Positions 10,616-22,776 of a DNA stretch of 64,000 bases are shown here, one piece after another. The position numbers and the translations under genes are program-made. The notes under the pieces were generated by a model. It was not told the DNA's origin and did no database searches. It worked only from the letters and a program-made list of their open reading frames with translations. The stretch's first letter is position 1. Every line of letters starts with the position of its first letter. The DNA is taken from NCBI GenBank assembly GCA_964057225.1, contig OZ059894.1:3286001-3350000 (forward strand), read 5' to 3'. The DNA comes from Auanema rhodensis (taxonomy: Eukaryota; Nematoda; Chromadorea; Rhabditida; Rhabditidae).

Positions 10616-12567
10616 TATCAGTTGATATCTCGGTGCATTTTTAAGCTAGCGCAAATCTGATAACACAGATCGACGCAGCTCAAAAATCTACATCGAATGC
10701 ACTATACTTCATTAAGAAATGCTCAATACAAAAATTAGTTATGATCGTTTGGAAAATGATGCATTACTGTATGTTGAGTTTCAATGTACAATCAACATTG
10801 CTTCCAAAAACATTTTGACAAAAATTTTCCCGAAAAATTTCAAAATAATTTCACGAAAAGTAGATGTTTTTAGATATCTTTTTTCAAGGCGAAGACGATG
10901 GACAATGTTATTCAGCGAAAAAATTAACTCTTCAGTGTGAAAATCGAGAAAAATGATGCATTACTGTATGTTGAGTTTCAATGTACACTCAACATTGCTT
11001 CCAAAAACATTTTGACAAAAATTTTCCCGAAAAATTTCAAAATAATTTCACGAAAAGTAGATGTTTTTAGATTTCTTTTTTTGAGGCGAAGATGATGGAC
11101 AATGTTATTCAGCAAAAAAATAAACTCTTCAGGGTGAAAATCGAGGATATAAGTGTGAACATATATCAGTTGATATCTCGGTGCATTTTTAAGCTAGCGC
11201 AAATCTGATAACACAGATCGACGCAGCTCAAAAATCTACATCGAATGCACTATACTTCATTAAGAAATGCTCAATACCAAAATTAGTTATGATCGTTTGG
11301 AAAATGATGCATTACTGTATGTTGAGTTTCAATGTACACTCAACATTGCTTTCAAAAACATTTTGACAAAAATTTTCCCGAAAAATTTCGAAATAATTTC
11401 ACGAAAAGTAGATGTTTTTAGATTTCTTGTTTCAAGGCGAAGACGATAGACAATGTTATTCAGCGAAAAAATTAACTCTCCAGGGTGAAAATCGAGGATA
11501 TAAGTGTGAACCGATATCAGTTGATATCTCGGTGCATTTTTAAGCTAGCGCAAATATGATAACATAGATCGACGCAGCTTAAAAATCCGCATTGAATGCA
11601 CTATACTACATTGAGAAAAGCTTAATAAAAAAATTAGTTATGATCGTTTGAAAAATGATGCATTACTGTATGTTGAGTTTCCATGTACACTCAACATTGC
11701 TTCCAAAAACATTTTGACAAAAATTTTCCCGAAAAATTTCTAGATAATTTCACAAAAAGTAGATGTTTTTAGATTTCTTTTTTCGAGGCGAAGATGATGG
11801 ACAATGTTATTCAGCAAAAAAATAAACTCTTCAGGGTGAAAATCGAGGATATAAGTGTGAACATATATCAGTTGATATCTCGGTGCATTTTTAAGCTAGC
11901 GCAAATCTGATAACACAGATCGACGCAGCTCAAAAATCTACATCGAATGCACTATACTTCATTAAGAAATGCTCAATACCAAAATTAGTTATGATCGTTT
12001 GGAAAATGATGCATTACTGTATGTTGAGTTTCAATGTACACTCAACATTGCTTTCAAAAACATTTTGACAAAAATTTTTTCGAAAAATTTCCAAATAATT
12101 TAGCAGAAAGTATATGTTTTTAGATTGCTTTTTTCAAGGCAAAGACGATGGACAATGTTATTCAACGAAAAAAGTAAATCTTCAGGGTGAAAATCGAGGA
12201 TATAAGTGTGAACATATATCAGTTGATATCTCGGTGCATTTTTAAGCTAGCGCAAATCTGATAACACAGATCGACGCAGCTCAAAAATCTACATCGAATG
12301 CACTATACTTCATTAAGAAATGCTCAGTACAAAAATTAGTTATGATCGTTTAAAAAATGATGCATTATTGTATGTTGAGTTTCCATGTACACTCAACATT
12401 GCTTCCAAAAACATTTTGACAAAAATTTTCCCGGAAAATTTCAAAATAATTTCACGAAAAGTAGATGTTTTTAGATTTCTTTTTTCGAGGCGAAGATGAT
12501 GGACAATGTTATTCAGCGAAAAAATAAACTCTTCAGGGTGAAAATCGAGGATATAAGTGTGAACAAA
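10616..12567 (+). repeat. HOR-1-like unit with changed second half (1952 bp)
   Basis: Order: 10616, short 10949-11145, 11164, 11515, 11866, 12217. The first three pieces match HOR-1 (TACAATCAAC, TTTTTTTGAGG, GACGATAGAC). From 11515 on the tails differ: 11515 joins a TTTCTAGATAA core to a CGAGGCGAAGATG tail; 11866 has a unique TTTCCAAATAATTTAGCAG core; 12217 has CTCAGTAC and GTTTAAAAAATG, markers seen again at 25433 and 27936. Confidence 0.85.
10949..11145 (+). repeat. Short monomer (197 bp)
   Basis: TTTTTTTGAGG marker plus CAGCAAAAAAATA, the latter shared with the full monomer at 11515. Confidence 0.93.
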
Positions 12568-13115
12568 TATCAGTTGATATCTCGGTTCATTTTTAAGCTA
12601 GCGCAAATCTGATAACACAGATCGACGCAGCTCAAAAATCTACATCGAATGCACTATACTTCATTAAGAAATGCTCAATACAAAAATTAGTTATGATCGT
12701 TTGGAAAATGATGCATTACTGTATGTTGAGTTTCAATGTACACTCAACATTGCTTCCAAAAACATTTTGACAAAAATTTTCCCGAAAAATTTCAAAATAA
12801 TTTCACGAAAAGTAGATGTTTTTAGATTCCTTTTTTCAAGGCGAAGACGATGGACAATGTTATTCAGCGAAAAAATTAACTCTTCAGTGTGAAAATCGAG
12901 AAAAATGATGCATTACTGTATGTTGAGTTTCAATGTACACTCAACATTGCTTCCAAAAACATTTTGACAAAAATTTTCCCGAAAAATTTCAAAATAATTT
13001 CACGAAAAGTAGATGTTTTTAGATTCCTTTTTTCAAGGCGAAGACGATGGACAATGTTATTCAACGAAAAAAGTAAATCTTCAGGGTGAAAATCGAGGAT
13101 ATAAGTGTGAACATA
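12568..13115 (+). repeat. Full + short bridge (548 bp)
   Basis: Monomer 12568 carries CTCGGTTCATT (instead of GGTGCATT), a marker shared with 13467, 25784, 28287, 31689 and 63517. Short 12901-13097 has an unusual tail, GACGATGG followed by CAACGAAAAAAG. This pair joins the HOR-1 zone to HOR-2. Confidence 0.85.
12901..13097 (+). repeat. Short monomer (197 bp), hybrid tail
   Basis: Tail CAAGGCGAAGACGATGG followed by CAACGAAAAAAGTAAATC, a combination otherwise seen in full monomers such as 15268. Likely a full/short exchange product. Confidence 0.9.
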
Positions 13116-14150
13116 TATCAGTTGATATCTCGGTGCATTTTTAAGCTAGCGCAAATCTGATAACACAGATCGACGCAGCTCAAAAATCTACATCGAATGC
13201 ACTATACTTCATTAAGAAATGCTCAATACAAAAATTAGTTATGATCGTTTGGAAAATGATGCATTACTGTATGTTGAGTTTCAATGTACACTCAACATTG
13301 CTTCCAAAAACATTTTGACAAAAATTTTCCCGAAAAATTTCAAAATAATTTCACGAAAAGTAGATGTTTTTAGATTTCTTTTTTCGAGGCGAAGATGATG
13401 GACAATGTTATTCAGCGAAAAAATAAACTCTTCAGGGTGAAAATCGAGGATATAAGTGTGAACAAATATCAGTTGATATCTCGGTTCATTTTTAAGCTAG
13501 CGCAAATCTGATAACACAGATCGACGCAGCTCAAAAATCTACATCGAATGCACTATACTTCATTAAGAAATGCTCAAAACAAAAATTAGTTATGATCGTT
13601 TGAAAAATGATGCATTATTGTATGTTGAGTTTCCATGTACACTCAACATTGCTTCCAAAAACATTTTGACAAAAATTTTCCCGGAAAATTTCAAAATAAT
13701 TTCACGAAAAGTAGATGTTTTTAGATTTCTTTTTTCGAGGCGAAGATGATGGACAATGTATTTCAGCGAAAAAATAAACTCTTCAGGGTGAAAATCGAGG
13801 ATATAAGTGTGAACAAATATCAGTTGATATCTCGGTGCATTTTTAAGCTAGCGCAAATCTGATAACACAGATCGACGCAGCTCAAAAATCTACATCAAAT
13901 GCACTATACTTCATTAAGAAATGCTCAATACAAAAATTAGTTATGATCGTTTGGAAAATGATGCATTACTGTATGTTGAGTTTCAATGTACACTCAACAT
14001 TGCTTCCAAAAACATTTTGACAAAAATTTTCCCGAAAAATTTCAAAATAATTTCACGAAAAGTAGATGTTTTCAGATTCCTTTTTTCAAGGCGAAGACGA
14101 TGGACAATGTTATTCAGCGAAAAAATTAACTCTTCAGTGTGAAAATCGAG

Positions 14151-14350
14151 AAAAATGATGCATTACTGTATGTTGAGTTTCAATGTACACTCAACATTGC
14201 TTCCAAAAACATTTTGACAAAAGTTTTTTTTCCGAAAAATTTCAAAATAATTTCACGAAAAGTAGATGTTTTTAGATTTCTTTTTTCGAGGCGAAGATGA
14301 TGGACAATGTTATTCAGCGAAAAAATAAACTCTTCAGGGTGAAAATCGAG
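14151..14350 (+). repeat. Short monomer (200 bp, T8 form)
   Basis: AAAAG plus eight T plus CCG replaces AAAAATTTTCCCG, adding 3 bp. Tail alpha. Preceded by a monomer with CATCAAATG and GTTTTCAG. Confidence 0.93.
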
Positions 14351-14701
14351 GATATAAGTGTGAACATATATCAGTTGATATCTCGGTGCATTTTTAAGCT
14401 AGCGCAAATATGATAACATAGATCGACGCAGCTTAAAAATCCGCATTGAATGCACTATACTACATTGAGAAAAGCTTAATACAAAAATTAGTTATGATCG
14501 TTTGGAAAATGATGCATTACTGTATGTTGAGTTTCAATGTACACTCAACATTGCTTCCAAAAACATTTTGACAAAAATTTTCCCGAAAAATTTCAAAATA
14601 ATTTCACGAAAAGTAGATGTTTTTAGATTCCTTTTTTCAAGGCGAAGACGATGGACAATGTTATTCAGCGAAAAAATTAACTCTTCAGTGTGAAAATCGA
14701 G

Positions 14702-14898
14702 AAAAATGATGCATTACTGTATGTTGAGTTTCAATGTACACTCAACATTGCTTCCAAAAACATTTTGACAAAAATTTTCCCGAAAAATTTCAAAATAATT
14801 TCACGAAAAGTAGACGTTTATAGATTCCTTTTTTCAAGGCGAAGACGATAGACAATGTTATTCAGCGAAAAAATTAACTCTCCAGGGTGAAAATCGAG
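14702..14898 (+). repeat. Short monomer (197 bp), tail beta
   Basis: Tail beta: GACGTTTATAG, GACGATAGAC, CTCTCCAGGG, then CCG before the next TATCAG. Confidence 0.93.
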
Positions 14899-16653
14899 GA
14901 TATAAGTGTGAACCGATATCAGTTGATATCTCGGTGCATTTTTAAGCTAGCGCAAATATGATAACATAGATCGACGCAGCTTAAAAATCCGCATTGAATG
15001 CACTATACTACATTGAGAAAAGCTTAATACAAAAATTAGTTATGATCGTTTGAAAAATGATGCATTACTGTATGTTGAGTTTCCATGTACACTCAACATT
15101 GCTTCCAAAAACATTTTGACAAAAATTTTCCCGAAAAATTTCAAAATAATTTCACGAAAAGTAGATGTTTTTAGATTCCTTTTTTCAAGGCGAAGACGAC
15201 GGACGATGTTATTCAACGTAAAAATTAGTTCTTTAGGGTGAAAATCGAGGATATAGGTGTGAACTTATATCAGTTGATATCTCGGTGCATTTTTAAGCTA
15301 GCGCAAATCTGATAACACAGATCGACGCAGCTTAAAAATCCGCATCGAATGCACTATACTACATTAAGAAACGCTTAATATAAAAATTAGTTATGATCGT
15401 TTGAAAAATGATGCATTACTGTATGTTGAGTTTCAATGTACACTCAACATTGCTTCCAAAAACATTTTGACAAAAATTTTCCCGAAAAATTTCAAAATAA
15501 TTTCACGAAAAGTAGATGTTTTTAGATTCCTTTTTTCAAGGCGAAGACGATGGACAATGTTATTCAACGAAAAAAGTAAATCTTCAGGGTGAAAATCGAG
15601 GATATAAGTGTGAACATATATCAGTTGATATCTCGGTGCATTTTTAAGCTAGCGCAAATCTGATAACACAGATCGACGCAGCTCAAAAATCTACATCGAA
15701 TGCACTATACTTCATTAAGAAATGCTCAATACAAAAATTAGTTATGATCGTTTGGAAAATGATGCATTACTGTATGTTGAGTTTCAATGTACACTCAACA
15801 TTGCTTCCAAAAACATTTTGACAAAAATTTTCCCGAAAAATTTCAAAATAATTTCACGAAAAGTAGATGTTTTTAGATTTCTTTTTTCGAGGCGAAGATG
15901 ATGGACAATGTTATTCAGCGAAAAAATAAACTCTTCAGGGTGAAAATCGAGGATATAAGTGTGAACAAATATCAGTTGATATCTCGGTTCATTTTTAAGC
16001 TAGCGCAAATCTGATAACACAGATCGACGCAGCTCAAAAATCTACATCGAATGCACTATACTTCATTAAGAAATGCTCAAAACAAAAATTAGTTATGATC
16101 GTTTGAAAAATGATGCATTATTGTATGTTGAGTTTCCATGTACACTCAACATTGCTTCCAAAAACATTTTGACAAAAATTTTCCCGGAAAATTTCAAAAT
16201 AATTTCACGAAAAGTAGATGTTTTTAGATTTCTTTTTTCGAGGCGAAGATGATGGACAATGTATTTCAGCGAAAAAATAAACTCTTCAGGGTGAAAATCG
16301 AGGATATAAGTGTGAACAAATATCAGTTGATATCTCGGTGCATTTTTAAGCTAGCGCAAATCTGATAACACAGATCGACGCAGCTCAAAAATCTACATCA
16401 AATGCACTATACTTCATTAAGAAATGCTCAATACAAAAATTAGTTATGATCGTTTGGAAAATGATGCATTACTGTATGTTGAGTTTCAATGTACACTCAA
16501 CATTGCTTCCAAAAACATTTTGACAAAAATTTTCCCGAAAAATTTCAAAATAATTTCACGAAAAGTAGATGTTTTCAGATTCCTTTTTTCAAGGCGAAGA
16601 CGATGGACAATGTTATTCAGCGAAAAAATTAACTCTTCAGTGTGAAAATCGAG

Positions 16654-16853
16654 AAAAATGATGCATTACTGTATGTTGAGTTTCAATGTACACTCAACAT
16701 TGCTTCCAAAAACATTTTGACAAAAGTTTTTTTTCCGAAAAATTTCAAAATAATTTCACGAAAAGTAGATGTTTTTAGATTTCTTTTTTCGAGGCGAAGA
16801 TGATGGACAATGTTATTCAGCGAAAAAATAAACTCTTCAGGGTGAAAATCGAG
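16654..16853 (+). repeat. Short monomer (200 bp, T8 form)
   Basis: HOR-2 copy 2 counterpart of 14151-14350. Confidence 0.93.
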
Positions 16854-17204
16854 GATATAAGTGTGAACATATATCAGTTGATATCTCGGTGCATTTTTAA
16901 GCTAGCGCAAATATGATAACATAGATCGACGCAGCTTAAAAATCCGCATTGAATGCACTATACTACATTGAGAAAAGCTTAATACAAAAATTAGTTATGA
17001 TCGTTTGGAAAATGATGCATTACTGTATGTTGAGTTTCAATGTACACTCAACATTGCTTCCAAAAACATTTTGACAAAAATTTTCCCGAAAAATTTCAAA
17101 ATAATTTCACGAAAAGTAGATGTTTTTAGATTCCTTTTTTCAAGGCGAAGACGATGGACAATGTTATTCAGCGAAAAAATTAACTCTTCAGTGTGAAAAT
17201 CGAG

Positions 17205-17401
17205 AAAAATGATGCATTACTGTATGTTGAGTTTCAATGTACACTCAACATTGCTTCCAAAAACATTTTGACAAAAATTTTCCCGAAAAATTTCAAAATA
17301 ATTTCACGAAAAGTAGACGTTTATAGATTCCTTTTTTCAAGGCGAAGACGATAGACAATGTTATTCAGCGAAAAAATTAACTCTCCAGGGTGAAAATCGA
17401 G
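17205..17401 (+). repeat. Short monomer (197 bp), tail beta
   Basis: HOR-2 copy 2 counterpart of 14702-14898. Confidence 0.93.
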
Positions 17402-19156
17402 GATATAAGTGTGAACCGATATCAGTTGATATCTCGGTGCATTTTTAAGCTAGCGCAAATATGATAACATAGATCGACGCAGCTTAAAAATCCGCATTGA
17501 ATGCACTATACTACATTGAGAAAAGCTTAATACAAAAATTAGTTATGATCGTTTGAAAAATGATGCATTACTGTATGTTGAGTTTCCATGTACACTCAAC
17601 ATTGCTTCCAAAAACATTTTGACAAAAATTTTCCCGAAAAATTTCAAAATAATTTCACGAAAAGTAGATGTTTTTAGATTCCTTTTTTCAAGGCGAAGAC
17701 GACGGACGATGTTATTCAACGTAAAAATTAGTTCTTTAGGGTGAAAATCGAGGATATAGGTGTGAACTTATATCAGTTGATATCTCGGTGCATTTTTAAG
17801 CTAGCGCAAATCTGATAACACAGATCGACGCAGCTTAAAAATCCGCATCGAATGCACTATACTACATTAAGAAACGCTTAATATAAAAATTAGTTATGAT
17901 CGTTTGAAAAATGATGCATTACTGTATGTTGAGTTTCAATGTACACTCAACATTGCTTCCAAAAACATTTTGACAAAAATTTTCCCGAAAAATTTCAAAA
18001 TAATTTCACGAAAAGTAGATGTTTTTAGATTCCTTTTTTCAAGGCGAAGACGATGGACAATGTTATTCAACGAAAAAAGTAAATCTTCAGGGTGAAAATC
18101 GAGGATATAAGTGTGAACATATATCAGTTGATATCTCGGTGCATTTTTAAGCTAGCGCAAATCTGATAACACAGATCGACGCAGCTCAAAAATCTACATC
18201 GAATGCACTATACTTCATTAAGAAATGCTCAATACAAAAATTAGTTATGATCGTTTGGAAAATGATGCATTACTGTATGTTGAGTTTCAATGTACACTCA
18301 ACATTGCTTCCAAAAACATTTTGACAAAAATTTTCCCGAAAAATTTCAAAATAATTTCACGAAAAGTAGATGTTTTTAGATTTCTTTTTTCGAGGCGAAG
18401 ATGATGGACAATGTTATTCAGCGAAAAAATAAACTCTTCAGGGTGAAAATCGAGGATATAAGTGTGAACAAATATCAGTTGATATCTCGGTTCATTTTTA
18501 AGCTAGCGCAAATCTGATAACACAGATCGACGCAGCTCAAAAATCTACATCGAATGCACTATACTTCATTAAGAAATGCTCAAAACAAAAATTAGTTATG
18601 ATCGTTTGAAAAATGATGCATTATTGTATGTTGAGTTTCCATGTACACTCAACATTGCTTCCAAAAACATTTTGACAAAAATTTTCCCGGAAAATTTCAA
18701 AATAATTTCACGAAAAGTAGATGTTTTTAGATTTCTTTTTTCGAGGCGAAGATGATGGACAATGTATTTCAGCGAAAAAATAAACTCTTCAGGGTGAAAA
18801 TCGAGGATATAAGTGTGAACAAATATCAGTTGATATCTCGGTGCATTTTTAAGCTAGCGCAAATCTGATAACACAGATCGACGCAGCTCAAAAATCTACA
18901 TCAAATGCACTATACTTCATTAAGAAATGCTCAATACAAAAATTAGTTATGATCGTTTGGAAAATGATGCATTACTGTATGTTGAGTTTCAATGTACACT
19001 CAACATTGCTTCCAAAAACATTTTGACAAAAATTTTCCCGAAAAATTTCAAAATAATTTCACGAAAAGTAGATGTTTTCAGATTCCTTTTTTCAAGGCGA
19101 AGACGATGGACAATGTTATTCAGCGAAAAAATTAACTCTTCAGTGTGAAAATCGAG

Positions 19157-19356
19157 AAAAATGATGCATTACTGTATGTTGAGTTTCAATGTACACTCAA
19201 CATTGCTTCCAAAAACATTTTGACAAAAGTTTTTTTTCCGAAAAATTTCAAAATAATTTCACGAAAAGTAGATGTTTTTAGATTTCTTTTTTCGAGGCGA
19301 AGATGATGGACAATGTTATTCAGCGAAAAAATAAACTCTTCAGGGTGAAAATCGAG
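19157..19356 (+). repeat. Short monomer (200 bp, T8 form)
   Basis: HOR-2 copy 3, first short. Confidence 0.93.
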
Positions 19357-19707
19357 GATATAAGTGTGAACATATATCAGTTGATATCTCGGTGCATTTT
19401 TAAGCTAGCGCAAATATGATAACATAGATCGACGCAGCTTAAAAATCCGCATTGAATGCACTATACTACATTGAGAAAAGCTTAATACAAAAATTAGTTA
19501 TGATCGTTTGGAAAATGATGCATTACTGTATGTTGAGTTTCAATGTACACTCAACATTGCTTCCAAAAACATTTTGACAAAAATTTTCCCGAAAAATTTC
19601 AAAATAATTTCACGAAAAGTAGATGTTTTTAGATTCCTTTTTTCAAGGCGAAGACGATGGACAATGTTATTCAGCGAAAAAATTAACTCTTCAGTGTGAA
19701 AATCGAG

Positions 19708-19904
19708 AAAAATGATGCATTACTGTATGTTGAGTTTCAATGTACACTCAACATTGCTTCCAAAAACATTTTGACAAAAATTTTCCCGAAAAATTTCAAA
19801 ATAATTTCACGAAAAGTAGACGTTTATAGATTCCTTTTTTCAAGGCGAAGACGATAGACAATGTTATTCAGCGAAAAAATTAACTCTCCAGGGTGAAAAT
19901 CGAG
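19708..19904 (+). repeat. Short monomer (197 bp), tail beta
   Basis: HOR-2 copy 3, second short. Confidence 0.93.
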
Positions 19905-20273
19905 GATATAAGTGTGAACCGATATCAGTTGATATCTCGGTGCATTTTTAAGCTAGCGCAAATATGATAACATAGATCGACGCAGCTTAAAAATCCGCAT
20001 TGAATGCACTATACTACATTGAGAAAAGCTTAATACAAAAATTAGTTATGATCGTTTGAAAAATGATGCATTACTGTATGTTGAGTTTCCATGTACACTC
20101 AACATTGCTTCCAAAAACATTTTGACAAAAATTTTCCCGAAAAATTTCAAAATAATTTCACGAAAAGTAGATGTTTTTAGATTCCTTTTTTCAAGGCGAA
20201 GACGACGGACGATGTTATTCAACGTAAAAATTAGTTCTTTAGGGTGAAAATCGAGGATATAGGTGTGAACTTA

Positions 20274-20624
20274 TATCAGTTGATATCTCGGTGCATTTTT
20301 AAGCTAGCGCAAATCTGATAACACAGATCGACGCAGCTTAAAAATCCGCATCGAATGCACTATACTACATTAAGAAAAGCTTAATACAAAAATTAGTTAT
20401 GATCGTTTGAAAAATGATGCATTAGTGTATGTTGCGTTTCCATGTACACTCAAAATTGCTTCCAAAAACATTTTGACAAAAATTTTTTCGAAAAATTTCA
20501 AAATAATTTAGCGAAAAGTAGATGATTTTAGATTCCTTTTTTCGAGGCAAAAACGATGGACAATGTTATTCAACGAAAAAATTAATTCTTCAGGGTGAAA
20601 ATCGAGGATATAAGTGTGAACTTA
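20274..20624 (+). repeat. Outlier monomer inside HOR-2 copy 3
   Basis: Private changes include GTTGCGTTTCC at 20431 (both other arms read GTTGAG), CTCAAAATTGC near 20448, GATGATTTTAG near 20521 and a CGAGGCAAAAACG tail. Two of these changes fall in opposite arms of the conserved inverted repeat and do not pair with each other, so the dyad is broken. It is probably an older, non-homogenised monomer. Confidence 0.85.
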
Positions 20625-21659
20625 TATCAGTTGATATCTCGGTGCATTTTTAAGCTAGCGCAAATCTGATAACACAGATCGACGCAGCTCAAAAATCTAC
20701 ATCGAATGCACTATACTTCATTAAGAAATGCTCAATACAAAAATTAGTTATGATCGTTTGGAAAATGATGCATTACTGTATGTTGAGTTTCAATGTACAC
20801 TCAACATTGCTTCCAAAAACATTTTGACAAAAATTTTCCCGAAAAATTTCAAAATAATTTCACGAAAAGTAGATGTTTTTAGATTTCTTTTTTCGAGGCG
20901 AAGATGATGGACAATGTTATTCAGCGAAAAAATAAACTCTTCAGGGTGAAAATCGAGGATATAAGTGTGAACAAATATCAGTTGATATCTCGGTTCATTT
21001 TTAAGCTAGCGCAAATCTGATAACACAGATCGACGCAGCTCAAAAATCTACATCGAATGCACTATACTTCATTAAGAAATGCTCAAAACAAAAATTAGTT
21101 ATGATCGTTTGAAAAATGATGCATTATTGTATGTTGAGTTTCCATGTACACTCAACATTGCTTCCAAAAACATTTTGACAAAAATTTTCCCGGAAAATTT
21201 CAAAATAATTTCACGAAAAGTAGATGTTTTTAGATTTCTTTTTTCGAGGCGAAGATGATGGACAATGTATTTCAGCGAAAAAATAAACTCTTCAGGGTGA
21301 AAATCGAGGATATAAGTGTGAACAAATATCAGTTGATATCTCGGTGCATTTTTAAGCTAGCGCAAATCTGATAACACAGATCGACGCAGCTCAAAAATCT
21401 ACATCAAATGCACTATACTTCATTAAGAAATGCTCAATACAAAAATTAGTTATGATCGTTTGGAAAATGATGCATTACTGTATGTTGAGTTTCAATGTAC
21501 ACTCAACATTGCTTCCAAAAACATTTTGACAAAAATTTTCCCGAAAAATTTCAAAATAATTTCACGAAAAGTAGATGTTTTCAGATTCCTTTTTTCAAGG
21601 CGAAGACGATGGACAATGTTATTCAGCGAAAAAATTAACTCTTCAGTGTGAAAATCGAG

Positions 21660-21859
21660 AAAAATGATGCATTACTGTATGTTGAGTTTCAATGTACACT
21701 CAACATTGCTTCCAAAAACATTTTGACAAAAGTTTTTTTTCCGAAAAATTTCAAAATAATTTCACGAAAAGTAGATGTTTTTAGATTTCTTTTTTCGAGG
21801 CGAAGATGATGGACAATGTTATTCAGCGAAAAAATAAACTCTTCAGGGTGAAAATCGAG
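21660..21859 (+). repeat. Short monomer (200 bp, T8 form)
   Basis: HOR-2 copy 4, first short. Confidence 0.93.
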
Positions 21860-22210
21860 GATATAAGTGTGAACATATATCAGTTGATATCTCGGTGCAT
21901 TTTTAAGCTAGCGCAAATATGATAACATAGATCGACGCAGCTTAAAAATCCGCATTGAATGCACTATACTACATTGAGAAAAGCTTAATACAAAAATTAG
22001 TTATGATCGTTTGGAAAATGATGCATTACTGTATGTTGAGTTTCAATGTACACTCAACATTGCTTCCAAAAACATTTTGACAAAAATTTTCCCGAAAAAT
22101 TTCAAAATAATTTCACGAAAAGTAGATGTTTTTAGATTCCTTTTTTCAAGGCGAAGACGATGGACAATGTTATTCAGCGAAAAAATTAACTCTTCAGTGT
22201 GAAAATCGAG

Positions 22211-22407
22211 AAAAATGATGCATTACTGTATGTTGAGTTTCAATGTACACTCAACATTGCTTCCAAAAACATTTTGACAAAAATTTTCCCGAAAAATTTC
22301 AAAATAATTTCACGAAAAGTAGACGTTTATAGATTCCTTTTTTCAAGGCGAAGACGATAGACAATGTTATTCAGCGAAAAAATTAACTCTCCAGGGTGAA
22401 AATCGAG
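22211..22407 (+). repeat. Short monomer (197 bp), tail beta
   Basis: HOR-2 copy 4, second short. Confidence 0.93.
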
Positions 22408-22776
22408 GATATAAGTGTGAACCGATATCAGTTGATATCTCGGTGCATTTTTAAGCTAGCGCAAATATGATAACATAGATCGACGCAGCTTAAAAATCCG
22501 CATTGAATGCACTATACTACATTGAGAAAAGCTTAATACAAAAATTAGTTATGATCGTTTGAAAAATGATGCATTACTGTATGTTGAGTTTCCATGTACA
22601 CTCAACATTGCTTCCAAAAACATTTTGACAAAAATTTTCCCGAAAAATTTCAAAATAATTTCACGAAAAGTAGATGTTTTTAGATTCCTTTTTTCAAGGC
22701 GAAGACGACGGACGATGTTATTCAACGTAAAAATTAGTTCTTTAGGGTGAAAATCGAGGATATAGGTGTGAACTTA

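Larger units (their letters stand above)
13116..15618 (+). repeat. HOR-2 copy 1 (2503 bp, 6 full + 2 short)
   Basis: Order: 13116, 13467, 13818, short 14151-14350 (200 bp), 14369, short 14702-14898, 14917, 15268. Markers: GGTTCATT and CTCAAAACAA at 13467, TGTATTTCAG at its tail, CATCAAATG and GTTTTCAGATT at 13818, an eight-T run in the first short, GACGTTTATAG in the second, GACGGACGATG at 14917. Confidence 0.93.
15619..18121 (+). repeat. HOR-2 copy 2 (2503 bp)
   Basis: Order: 15619, 15970, 16321, short 16654-16853, 16872, short 17205-17401, 17420, 17771. I saw no difference from copy 1 when reading the two side by side. This implies a recent tandem duplication or very strong homogenisation. 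Confidence 0.93.
18122..20624 (+). repeat. HOR-2 copy 3 (2503 bp, last monomer replaced)
   Basis: Order: 18122, 18473, 18824, short 19157-19356, 19375, short 19708-19904, 19923, 20274. The first 2152 bp match copies 1 and 2. The last monomer, 20274-20624, is a diverged outlier and ends TTAATTCTTCAGGG followed by TTA, a tail class otherwise found only beyond 50 kb. Confidence 0.92.
20625..22776 (+). repeat. HOR-2 copy 4, lacking its last monomer (2152 bp)
   Basis: Order: 20625, 20976, 21327, short 21660-21859, 21878, short 22211-22407, 22426. It repeats copies 1 to 3 up to the GACGGACGATG monomer at 22426, then passes into the irregular zone. It differs at the very start, being preceded by TTA rather than ATA. 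Confidence 0.92.
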
